Shown here: positions 1-5,418 of the stretch, piece by piece
Layout: each line of letters begins with the position of its first letter
Numbering within the stretch: position 1 is the stretch's first letter
Source: Bacillota bacterium
Lineage (GTDB): Bacteria > Bacillota_E > Sulfobacillia > Sulfobacillales > Sulfobacillaceae
NCBI GenBank assembly: GCA_021802375.1
Contig: JAKAAL010000266.1
Coordinates: forward strand, 1 to 6,271
DNA length: 6,271 nucleotides
Reading direction: 5' to 3'
Program-made: the position numbers and the translations under genes
The notes under the pieces: generated by a model
What the model saw: the letters and a program-made list of their open reading frames with translations, nothing else
What the model was told of the DNA's origin: nothing
The model's database searches: none

Positions 1-121
1 CGAATTTTCTTAAGAACGCCGTTGATGGTAGGAAATTGGCTTTCGATGGCGAATCATCTTGTTCAAGACCAGATGGGACGTATCTGGCGTAAAGGGAATG
101 AACTACCAATCATCAAGCAAA
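1..121 (+). other. Left-edge segment, possible 3' end of an upstream gene
   Basis: No gene can be assigned with certainty here. Two plus-strand frames enter from the left edge without an early stop. One ends at a TAA at 90-92, about 30 nt before the terminator hairpin, which is the usual spacing for the tail of a gene. The other stays open through the hairpin to a TAG at 190-192. Neither short peptide shows a motif I recognise, and the third plus-strand frame is stopped at once. The terminator supports a transcript arriving from the left, so a truncated plus-strand gene is likely, with the TAA at 90-92 as the more natural end. Confidence 0.3.
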
Positions 122-150
122 GGTCCGGGCTAACGCTCGGACCTAATTTT
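122..150 (+). terminator. Intrinsic terminator-like hairpin before the exporter gene
   Basis: GGTCCGGGC (122-130) pairs with GCTCGGACC (135-143) through a TAAC loop. This gives a 9-bp stem with one G-U pair, followed by TAATTTT and preceded by CAAA. The shape is that of a Rho-independent terminator for a transcript coming from the left. It ends only about 15 nt before the assigned start of the exporter gene, so it could also act as a leader attenuator. Confidence 0.7.
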
Positions 151-164
151 ATGGCATTTTCGGC

Positions 165-1442
165 TTGTTTCGCCAACCCCAGGGAAGCCTAGCACCAGGA
201 GAGGAGGCGAGTCGGTCGAAGGCGCGAGAATTTTGGAAAGATAACGGGATCTTGGGCGGCGCATCCATCGCCGCCGGCCTGATGAATTACTGCTATCACG
301 TGGTTTTGGCGCATCTCTTAGGCCCGTCTGAATATGGGAGCTTGGCGACCTTGCTCAACCTGACCACCGTCATGGTCATCCCGGCATCGGTCGTGACGTT
401 GATTTATACCCGGTTCGGCCGGCGAGAGCAGCAGGCCGAGCGGGAATCGTGGCTTTTGTGGTCGTTGGGGGTGGCGTTATGGATTTTGATGGTCGGCTTT
501 CGAAACGACCTCGCCCAGATCTTGCGGGTAGGCTCGCCCCTCGTTGTCATCTTTACTTTAGAACTCATCCCGAGCTTGGCGATTGGGGCCAACATGGGAA
601 TCTTGCAACACGTTAGACGCTACTGGGCTGTGGGGCTGCTGATCGCTTTGTCAAATGGGATTCGGGTGCTGGCTGCGCTGGCCACGATGCTCACTATGTA
701 TCGTCTGCTGGCCTTAGGATTGTTCGAAGCGGCGGCTGCGGCTATGACCTTTGCCGTCAGCCAGTGGCTATCGGCTGCCACCGTGGCCCAAACCAAAGAC
801 TCTTCCCCTGGCGGGGTGACTGAGACCGCTCTAGTTGGGGTGGCCAACGTAGTCATGGCGGTGGCGGATGGAATGATCAGCAAGCATAACTTATCTCCGT
901 TTTGGGCCGGTGAATACAATGGGTTGGCGACGATCGGCCATACCATACAATACATCTCGGGAAGTTTGGGAACGGTCATGCTGACCTCGATTTTGGCAGA
1001 GCCTAAGGCCCATTTAAAATTTGCGGGCCTGACGCTGACGGTCTATGGCATCCTCAGTGCCAGCGCACAATGGGTGTTTTGTCAGCGGGCGGAGAAGGTG
1101 GTGGAACTTGTTTTAGGCACGCATTTCGTTGCCGTGGTTCCCTACCTGGGTCGATACGGTTGGGGTATGATGGCAGTGGGTTTTTTAAATATCACCTTGA
1201 TGTATGCTGTGGCCAGCAAACGCTGGGCCCCGATGGCGTTGGTAGGGCTTGGCATCATTGTCTGGGTGGGGGGGCTTAGCCTCCAAAATACGTTTGCCGG
1301 GTTCGTCAATGCCACGGTAGTCATAATGGGGGCCACCGCCGCGGCGGCGATGGGGATGCAAATCATTTTAGCGTGGCGAGGTGGCAGTGATCGCCGGGAA
1401 AAGGCGATGGGATCCGCGGCGAAAGGTCGCGGCGACGGATAG
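165..1442 (+). CDS. Polytopic membrane protein, MOP-superfamily (Wzx-like) polysaccharide/lipid exporter
   Basis: This is a 425-residue, very hydrophobic protein with roughly 12 membrane segments, the expected size for a Wzx/MviN-like flippase. The N-terminal part resembles the family: a basic stretch (about 17-25), a first helix (about 28-50), then AHLLGPSEYGSLATL (49-63), a common pattern for the end of TM1 and start of TM2. A second repeat-like half begins near 222, with WAGEYNGLATIGHTIQY around 248-264 matching the family's 'aG.Y..l..l' region. The C-terminus is basic and cytoplasmic-looking (404-425). Such proteins flip undecaprenyl-linked sugars or other amphiphilic substrates across the cytoplasmic membrane; the substrate here is unknown. 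The TTG start has no SD. The frame is closed by a TAA at 144-146, and no ATG or GTG lies in the first 30 codons, so the N-terminus is uncertain. The gene is co-transcribed with the downstream acyl-CoA synthetase. Confidence 0.8.
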   Translation: MFRQPQGSLAPGEEASRSKAREFWKDNGILGGASIAAGLMNYCYHVVLAHLLGPSEYGSLATLLNLTTVMVIPASVVTLIYTRFGRREQQAERESWLLWSLGVALWILMVGFRNDLAQILRVGSPLVVIFTLELIPSLAIGANMGILQHVRRYWAVGLLIALSNGIRVLAALATMLTMYRLLALGLFEAAAAAMTFAVSQWLSAATVAQTKDSSPGGVTETALVGVANVVMAVADGMISKHNLSPFWAGEYNGLATIGHTIQYISGSLGTVMLTSILAEPKAHLKFAGLTLTVYGILSASAQWVFCQRAEKVVELVLGTHFVAVVPYLGRYGWGMMAVGFLNITLMYAVASKRWAPMALVGLGIIVWVGGLSLQNTFAGFVNATVVIMGATAAAAMGMQIILAWRGGSDRREKAMGSAAKGRGDG

Positions 1443-1451
1443 GAGAGGAAG
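1441..1451 (+). promoter_or_regulatory. Strong ribosome binding site for the acyl-CoA synthetase gene
   Basis: AGGAGAGGAAG lies 6 nt before the ATG at 1458 and overlaps the last two bases of the exporter's TAG stop. This fixes the start of the synthetase and suggests that the two genes are translated from one message, probably with re-initiation. Confidence 0.85.
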
Positions 1452-1457
1452 ATTCCC

Positions 1458-2999
1458 ATGCTCACAGTAGGTTCAGCTTTACGCCAATCCCGACAAAAAC
1501 ACCGGGACAAAACGGCATTAATCTTTGGTGCGGAACAGATGACCTATCAGGAGTTAGATGCCTATACCGATCGGTTTGCGCAAGCCCTGCTTACTCAGGG
1601 ACTGAAGGCCGGGGACCGAGTCGGCCTGTTATTGCCTAACGGCCTCGATATGGCTGAAGCCTATTTCGCCTTAGCCAAGGCGGGAGTCGTTGGGGTGCCT
1701 TTGAATCTGCGCTGGAGCGGATCAGAATTGGCGTTTGCCTTAGCGGACGCGGAAGTCAGCCTGGTGTTGGCGGGTTCGGAAATAGCGCCCGTGATCCAGC
1801 AAATTTCTTTCCCCACCGGGGTGCCCACCTTCTTGGTCGGGGCGGGCGAAGGATTTCCTAAGTGGCAGGAGGAGGTCGATCGGGCGGATGCGAAGGCGAC
1901 TCTGCCCGAAGTGCACGATCAAGACCCGTTCGTTATCGTTTATACGTCCGGGACCACCGGCAAACCTAAAGGCGCGGTGCGCTCCCATTATTCTAATATG
2001 ATGATTGCGCTCACCATGGCCTCGGAGTTTGGAATTACTCCCGACGATGTCGGCTTTGCCCTGCTGCCGATGTTTCATGTCAACTCCATGTGGTTTGTGA
2101 CCTTGTCCATGGTCATTGGCACGACCTGCATCATCTATTCCCACCGCAATTTTCATCCGCAACACGTAGTCGAGGAGATGAACCGACACCAGGCGACTTA
2201 CGGGATGTTTGTACCCAGTTTATTAACCTTTCTTGCCGATGGTGTGGAACGGGGCCCTCTAAACCCTGAGACGCTGCGGGTGCTATTAACCTCCTCGGCA
2301 CCGCTTGACAGCACGCTCCGGGATCGACTACTCAATGGATTTCCACACGTTCGTCTGTACGATATTTACGGGTCAACCGAGTATGGGGCCGCGGCTACGA
2401 TGCGCCACCAAATTGGCGGCCCTGTCGGGTCGGTCGGCTATCCGGCGATGGGCCAAGAGATCCGAATCTTAGACGAGGAACAACAAAGTGTGGCCGCGAA
2501 TCAAATTGGGGAGGTCTACGTCAAGGGACCGACATTGATCGACCAGTACTTTCATCGTCCTGATGCGAATCGGTCGGCCTTTACTGCCGACGGCTTTCTT
2601 ACCGTCGGCGACATGGGCTATCTGACGGAAGAGGGGCTTTTGTATCTGGTCGATCGCAAGCAAGACATGATTATTGTCGCCGGTGAAAACGTCTACCCCA
2701 AAGAAATTGAGGACGTGCTGTTGAGCGATCCCGCGGTGGTCTTGGCTACCGCCATCGGCATCCCCGATCCGCGCCGGGGAGAACGACCAGTGGCCCTGGT
2801 GGTCGCCCATCCTGACTTCGCAGTCGACATTGGTCGTCTGGAAGAACTGTGTCGTCAACGCCTGGCCGATTACAAGCGTCCGATGGCGATCGAGGTGGTG
2901 CCCGAACTTCCGGTCGGTCCGGTAGGGAAAGTGGTCCGAAGGCTAGCCAAGGCGGATTATTTGGAGCGGACTAAGTCAGGCCGCGGAGCGCTTGATTGA
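1458..2999 (+). CDS. AMP-forming acyl-CoA synthetase (ANL superfamily)
   Basis: This 513-residue cytoplasmic enzyme has the standard full length and all core motifs of acyl-CoA ligases. The phosphate-binding loop is YTSGTTGKPKG (162-172). The adenine-binding motif is YGSTEYG (304-310). GD (384-385) carries the ribose-binding Asp. DRKQD (399-403) is the hinge region between the N- and C-terminal domains, followed by GENVYP (409-414). The C-terminal PVGPVGKVVRR holds the catalytic Lys at about 491. The family converts a carboxylic acid, ATP and CoA to acyl-CoA, AMP and PPi through an acyl-adenylate. Sequence gives a FadD/CaiC-like general appearance; chain length cannot be read from it. It follows the exporter gene by 15 nt with a strong SD. 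Its last 29 bp overlap the 3' end of the opposing PLP-enzyme gene, and no terminator is visible in the overlap. Family assignment is secure; substrate is open. Confidence 0.95.
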   Translation: MLTVGSALRQSRQKHRDKTALIFGAEQMTYQELDAYTDRFAQALLTQGLKAGDRVGLLLPNGLDMAEAYFALAKAGVVGVPLNLRWSGSELAFALADAEVSLVLAGSEIAPVIQQISFPTGVPTFLVGAGEGFPKWQEEVDRADAKATLPEVHDQDPFVIVYTSGTTGKPKGAVRSHYSNMMIALTMASEFGITPDDVGFALLPMFHVNSMWFVTLSMVIGTTCIIYSHRNFHPQHVVEEMNRHQATYGMFVPSLLTFLADGVERGPLNPETLRVLLTSSAPLDSTLRDRLLNGFPHVRLYDIYGSTEYGAAATMRHQIGGPVGSVGYPAMGQEIRILDEEQQSVAANQIGEVYVKGPTLIDQYFHRPDANRSAFTADGFLTVGDMGYLTEEGLLYLVDRKQDMIIVAGENVYPKEIEDVLLSDPAVVLATAIGIPDPRRGERPVALVVAHPDFAVDIGRLEELCRQRLADYKRPMAIEVVPELPVGPVGKVVRRLAKADYLERTKSGRGALD

Positions 3000-4134
3000 A
3001 GTCCTGAACCAGGTCTTGATCGGATTCCAGTCCTAAAGACACCCGAACGACATCGCCACCAATCGAGCGATCTTGGCGTTCTTTGGGAGTCAACGCAGCG
3101 TGGCAATGCAACTCTGGAAGGGACACAATGGTTTCGGTGCCGCCGAACCCGGCACCGATCGCAGCGAGATGCAGGCGGCGGGCGAATGTTTGCACCGCGT
3201 CTTCGCTGCGCAAGCGAAAGGTTAGCATTTGTCCGAATCCCCGCATTTGGGCTAAGCAAAGATCATGGCCGGGGTGGGTCGGGAGACCCGGATAGTACAC
3301 GGCGTGAGGAGAAAGACGAGAGGCGAGCCAGTGGGCTAGGGTCATCGCGTTGTCACTGGCTTGGCGCATGCGGACAGGCAAAGTGCTTAGCCCACGATGG
3401 GCTAGGTAAGCGTCATCAGGCGATAAGATTGCCCCACAGGCGTTTTGAATAAAGTAAAGACGTTCTCCCAAGTCCTGGCTCTGAGTCACCACCACGCCGG
3501 CGGTGAGATCGGAATGGCCTCCAATCATCTTCGTGGCCGAGTGGATGACGATATCCGCCCCCAAAGCCAAAGGATTTTGCAGGTAGGGAGTGATGAAGGT
3601 GTTGTCGACGGCGACCAAGAGGTGGTGTTGATGAGCCCACTGACTGATTGCAACAATGTCGCTGACGCGAAGAAAAGGATTGGAAAAATTCTCTACCAAG
3701 ACGGCCACGGTTTCCTTGCGCCGTGCCGTCTCTAGACTGGCCACGATATCGGTATCGACGTAGGTGGCACTCAGTCCGAAGCGCTGAAATACCCCACGTA
3801 GGACCCGTTGGGTGCCTCCTTGGCAATCGCGAGTGACCAAGAGGTGGTCGCCGCTTTGGAACAGGAGGAAAAAGGCAGTCAGCGCAGCCATGCCTGAAGC
3901 AAAGGCCAACCCTCGTGAACCCTGCTCGACGAGCGCCATCGCGGTTTCAAAAACTTGTCGCGTGGGATTGCCTGAGCGGGCATAATCGTAGTCTGGGGGA
4001 GCCCAGGGATCGGGTTGATGGTAGGTGGTGGCTCGATAGACGGGAGGCACTAGGGCACCGTATGCGGGATCTTGCGGTTGACCTCCGTGAATTAATTGTG
4101 TGGCCAACTGCCAACGGTCTTCTGACCTGCTCAT
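2971..4134 (-). CDS. Cys/Met-metabolism PLP-dependent enzyme (cystathionine gamma-synthase/lyase family)
   Basis: This is a 387-residue fold-type I PLP enzyme of normal family length. Counting from the ATG at 4134: YARSGNPTR (51-59) supplies the Tyr and Arg that bind the cofactor phosphate of the partner subunit; FASGMAAL (78-85) is the glycine-rich phosphate loop; VDNTF (176-180) has the Asp that contacts the pyridine nitrogen; HSATKMIGGHSD (198-209) holds the Schiff-base Lys202; GFGGTET (329-335) and VRVSLGLE (363-370) give the C-terminal motifs with the carboxylate-binding Arg364. Members make or cleave cystathionine, or sulfhydrylate O-acyl-homoserine, in tetramers. I cannot tell which reaction this one performs. 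Odd: the usual DLYGGTY is DCQGGTQ, so the cofactor-stacking Tyr is Gln105. A TTG at 4164 would add 10 residues, but AAGGAG (4153-4148) lies 13 nt before the ATG and inside that extension, favouring the ATG. No SAM or T-box riboswitch is seen upstream. Confidence 0.92.
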   Translation of the reverse strand: MSRSEDRWQLATQLIHGGQPQDPAYGALVPPVYRATTYHQPDPWAPPDYDYARSGNPTRQVFETAMALVEQGSRGLAFASGMAALTAFFLLFQSGDHLLVTRDCQGGTQRVLRGVFQRFGLSATYVDTDIVASLETARRKETVAVLVENFSNPFLRVSDIVAISQWAHQHHLLVAVDNTFITPYLQNPLALGADIVIHSATKMIGGHSDLTAGVVVTQSQDLGERLYFIQNACGAILSPDDAYLAHRGLSTLPVRMRQASDNAMTLAHWLASRLSPHAVYYPGLPTHPGHDLCLAQMRGFGQMLTFRLRSEDAVQTFARRLHLAAIGAGFGGTETIVSLPELHCHAALTPKERQDRSIGGDVVRVSLGLESDQDLVQDFNQALRGLT

Positions 4135-4261
4135 GAGAGGTTGTTCGCTCCTTATAGCCTTCAACGGACGACCGCGGAAACGCCTTGGAGTCGTCTCCGG
4201 TTGAGTCTTGACTACGCCTAGTATCTCGCATTCGAAGGGGGACTACAATGGCAGCAGCTTG

Positions 4262-4290
4262 TTTTCAGCGAGAGCCTGCCTGAGTATAAT
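4262..4290 (+). promoter_or_regulatory. Sigma-A-type promoter for the BI-1 family gene
   Basis: A perfect TATAAT (4285-4290) is preceded by TTTTCA (4262-4267, four of six bases of TTGACA) at the optimal 17-bp spacing. Transcription would start near 4297, giving a leader of about 57 nt before the ATG at 4354. It points to the BI-1 gene on the plus strand. Confidence 0.7.
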
Positions 4291-4299
4291 AAAGGCAGG
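4275..4299 (+). promoter_or_regulatory. Palindromic operator-like site centred on the -10 box
   Basis: CCTGCCT (4275-4281) and AGGCAGG (4293-4299) are exact reverse complements separated by 11 bp containing the TATAAT box. The arms are about one helical turn and a half apart (18 bp centre to centre). Because the predicted transcription start lies near the right arm, both arms cannot be present in the message, so a DNA operator for a dimeric repressor fits better than an RNA hairpin. The binding protein is unknown. Confidence 0.45.
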
Positions 4300-4336
4300 G
4301 ATTCATCGAATCATGGCGGTGTATGACACTTTAGCA

Positions 4337-4342
4337 GAGGGG
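4337..4342 (+). promoter_or_regulatory. Ribosome binding site of the BI-1 family gene
   Basis: GAGGGG lies 11 nt before the ATG at 4354 and 5 nt before an in-frame TTG at 4348; GTG codons at 4342 and 4345 are also in frame but overlap or sit too close. Start choice among these changes the protein by at most four residues. Confidence 0.5.
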
Positions 4343-4353
4343 TGGTGTTGGCC

Positions 4354-5019
4354 ATGTATGGTCGCGCTTCCAATCTATCGAGCTGGCTCGACCAGGGAAT
4401 TCAGGGGTCGTTAATGGGCCCAACCTTGGCCTATGTCGCGCTGTTGCTGCTCATCTTGTCGTTGGCTACGGTAGGCGGAGTCTTTTTGGGCAACGTCGGC
4501 ATGTGGGTTGGCTTGCTGATGATGTTGGGTGGGACCTTGATGGTGAATCGCGCGGCCCGACGGGGTCGGGCCGCCTTGTTATGGGCGGCTACGACCGCCG
4601 TTGGCATGGGCATCTTAGTCGGCCCCATCGTCTGGTCGGTGGCAGCGACCGACAGTGCTCTGTTGCTTTCCACGCTCGGTACCCTGGTGTTGGCTGTGGC
4701 ATTTTCGGCAGCTTTGGTATCGTGGATTCCCTGGGATTTCTCGCGGTTGGCACCCTTACTGATGGTCGGCCTGATCCTGCTCATGGTCACGGGGCTTCTG
4801 TCCTTCATCATCCCCGGCGCCATCGGAATTCAGATGTCTACCACCTATAATTTAGTTGGGGTGTTAATTTTCACCGGATATCTCATCGTGGATTTTTCTT
4901 TGATGCGCTACCGTCGCTTGGCGATTGGCGGACCCGGTACGGCGATTGTTTTGGCAACGTATATTGTCATCGACATCGTCAACCTCTTTTTGTTCTTGTT
5001 GCGCTTGGGACGGCGTTAA
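4354..5019 (+). CDS. Bax inhibitor-1 (BI-1/YccA/YetJ) family membrane protein
   Basis: This is a 221-residue integral membrane protein with about seven hydrophobic segments, the size and topology of bacterial BI-1/TMBIM proteins. Matches to the family are the GILVGPIVWS region (86-95), a long central pair of helices (about 102-153), FTGYLIVDFSLMRYRR (173-188), and the C-terminal VIDIVNLFLFLLRLGRR helix (205-221). Two acidic residues, Asp180 and Asp207, sit where YetJ has the Asp pair that forms a pH-sensitive latch for calcium leak. Both are present, so channel-like function is plausible but unproven. Bacterial members are linked to calcium leak or membrane-protease modulation. The ATG at 4354 is chosen, with GTG 4342/4345 and TTG 4348 as close alternatives. 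The gene has its own promoter within a palindrome and is followed by a strong hairpin, so it is probably a single-gene transcript. Confidence 0.85.
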   Translation: MYGRASNLSSWLDQGIQGSLMGPTLAYVALLLLILSLATVGGVFLGNVGMWVGLLMMLGGTLMVNRAARRGRAALLWAATTAVGMGILVGPIVWSVAATDSALLLSTLGTLVLAVAFSAALVSWIPWDFSRLAPLLMVGLILLMVTGLLSFIIPGAIGIQMSTTYNLVGVLIFTGYLIVDFSLMRYRRLAIGGPGTAIVLATYIVIDIVNLFLFLLRLGRR

Positions 5020-5065
5020 CGTCTGAGGGCACGGTCGCTGGCACGACGACGACGGTTGATTCTAA

Positions 5066-5116
5066 GGATCCGGACGCGAAGCAGAATCTTCGACGTCCGG
5101 GTCCCGCTTATTTTAT
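5066..5116 (+). terminator. Long bulged hairpin ending the BI-1 transcript
   Basis: Bases 5066-5081 pair with 5088-5104 to form a 16-bp stem with one bulged A (5093), one G-U pair (5069/5101) and a six-base CAGAAT loop. The run CGCTTATTTTAT follows, an imperfect but T-rich tail. It starts 47 nt after the BI-1 stop and finishes just before the stop of the opposing small gene. On the minus strand the G-U pair becomes an A-C mismatch and no T-run follows, so it should work mainly for the plus strand. Confidence 0.6.
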
Positions 5117-5362
5117 GTGTGCCCTGACCGTGGCCACGACGGCTTGGTAGAGATGGATGAGGAGCAGGGCCAGAAAGGCCCGCGGGCCCTTTCCGGCCTC
5201 TAATAGTCCACTGAGGCCGTGAACTCCCCAAATGACCGCATTAAGCTGCCACATGATAAGCGCGATGGCGATGAAGGCGATGACTAGTCGAGTCCACAAT
5301 CGGCGCCCGCGTCGACGCGGCGGGCTTTCGCCCGATCCTTCGGAATGAGCAGCTGATGACAC
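5108..5362 (-). CDS. Small two-helix membrane protein of unknown function
   Basis: This 84-residue protein is not recognised as any named family. The N-terminal 23 residues are hydrophilic and end in a basic cluster, PPRRRGRRLWTR (about 14-25). A first hydrophobic helix spans about 26-46, a short glycine-rich loop with E55 and K58 follows, and a second helix spans about 61-79 before a basic tail (R80, H82, K84). The positive-inside rule predicts both ends in the cytoplasm, a helical hairpin. The start is GTG at 5362 with a G-rich run (GGGGGGGAA) about 6-8 nt upstream serving as a weak SD; no other frame here gives a sensible protein. It has its own promoter, lies 56 bp downstream of the flippase gene in the same direction, and converges on the BI-1 gene. 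The clean hydrophobic pattern and promoter argue that it is real. Confidence 0.65.
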   Translation of the reverse strand: MSSAAHSEGSGESPPRRRGRRLWTRLVIAFIAIALIMWQLNAVIWGVHGLSGLLEAGKGPRAFLALLLIHLYQAVVATVRAHIK

Positions 5363-5381
5363 GAATCATTCCCCCCCACCC

Positions 5382-5410
5382 ACTATAGCAGAAATGGAAG
5401 AAAATGGAAA
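5382..5410 (-). promoter_or_regulatory. Sigma-A-type promoter for the small membrane-protein gene
   Basis: Read on the minus strand, TTTCCA (5410-5405) and TATAGT (5387-5382) are separated by exactly 17 bp, matching four and five of six consensus bases. Transcription would begin near 5375, about 13 nt before the GTG start. The site lies wholly in the gap after the flippase stop codon, so the small gene can be expressed independently of it. Confidence 0.55.
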
Positions 5411-5418
5411 CTATGTAA

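Noticed and set aside
1142..2858. Long antisense frames within the exporter and synthetase genes (minus strand 1142-1510, 1740-2189, 2469-2858)
   Set aside because: They lie wholly or largely opposite well-supported genes, have low-complexity or Arg/His-rich translations with no motif or SD, and are typical shadows of GC-rich coding DNA.
3083..3826. Alternative frames over the PLP-enzyme gene on both strands
   Set aside because: The PLP enzyme frame has every family motif from end to end; the others show none and cannot be real alongside it.
4135..4164. TTG at 4164 as start of the PLP enzyme
   Set aside because: It has no SD of its own, adds ten residues not needed by the family, and the AAGGAG for the ATG at 4134 would fall within its coding sequence.
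4193..4230. Possible minus-strand promoter for the PLP enzyme (TTGTAG, 17 bp, GATACT)
   Set aside because: Spacing is right but the hexamers match only three and four of six bases, too weak to list as a feature.
4135..4300. SAM, T-box or other riboswitch upstream of the sulfur amino-acid enzyme
   Set aside because: The divergent gap is short and shows no multi-stem leader, T-box sequence or terminator before the start codon.
4313..4414. ATG-started 33-codon leader peptide overlapping the BI-1 start in another frame
   Set aside because: No convincing SD, no stalling motif or run of regulatory codons, and most of it lies inside the BI-1 gene.
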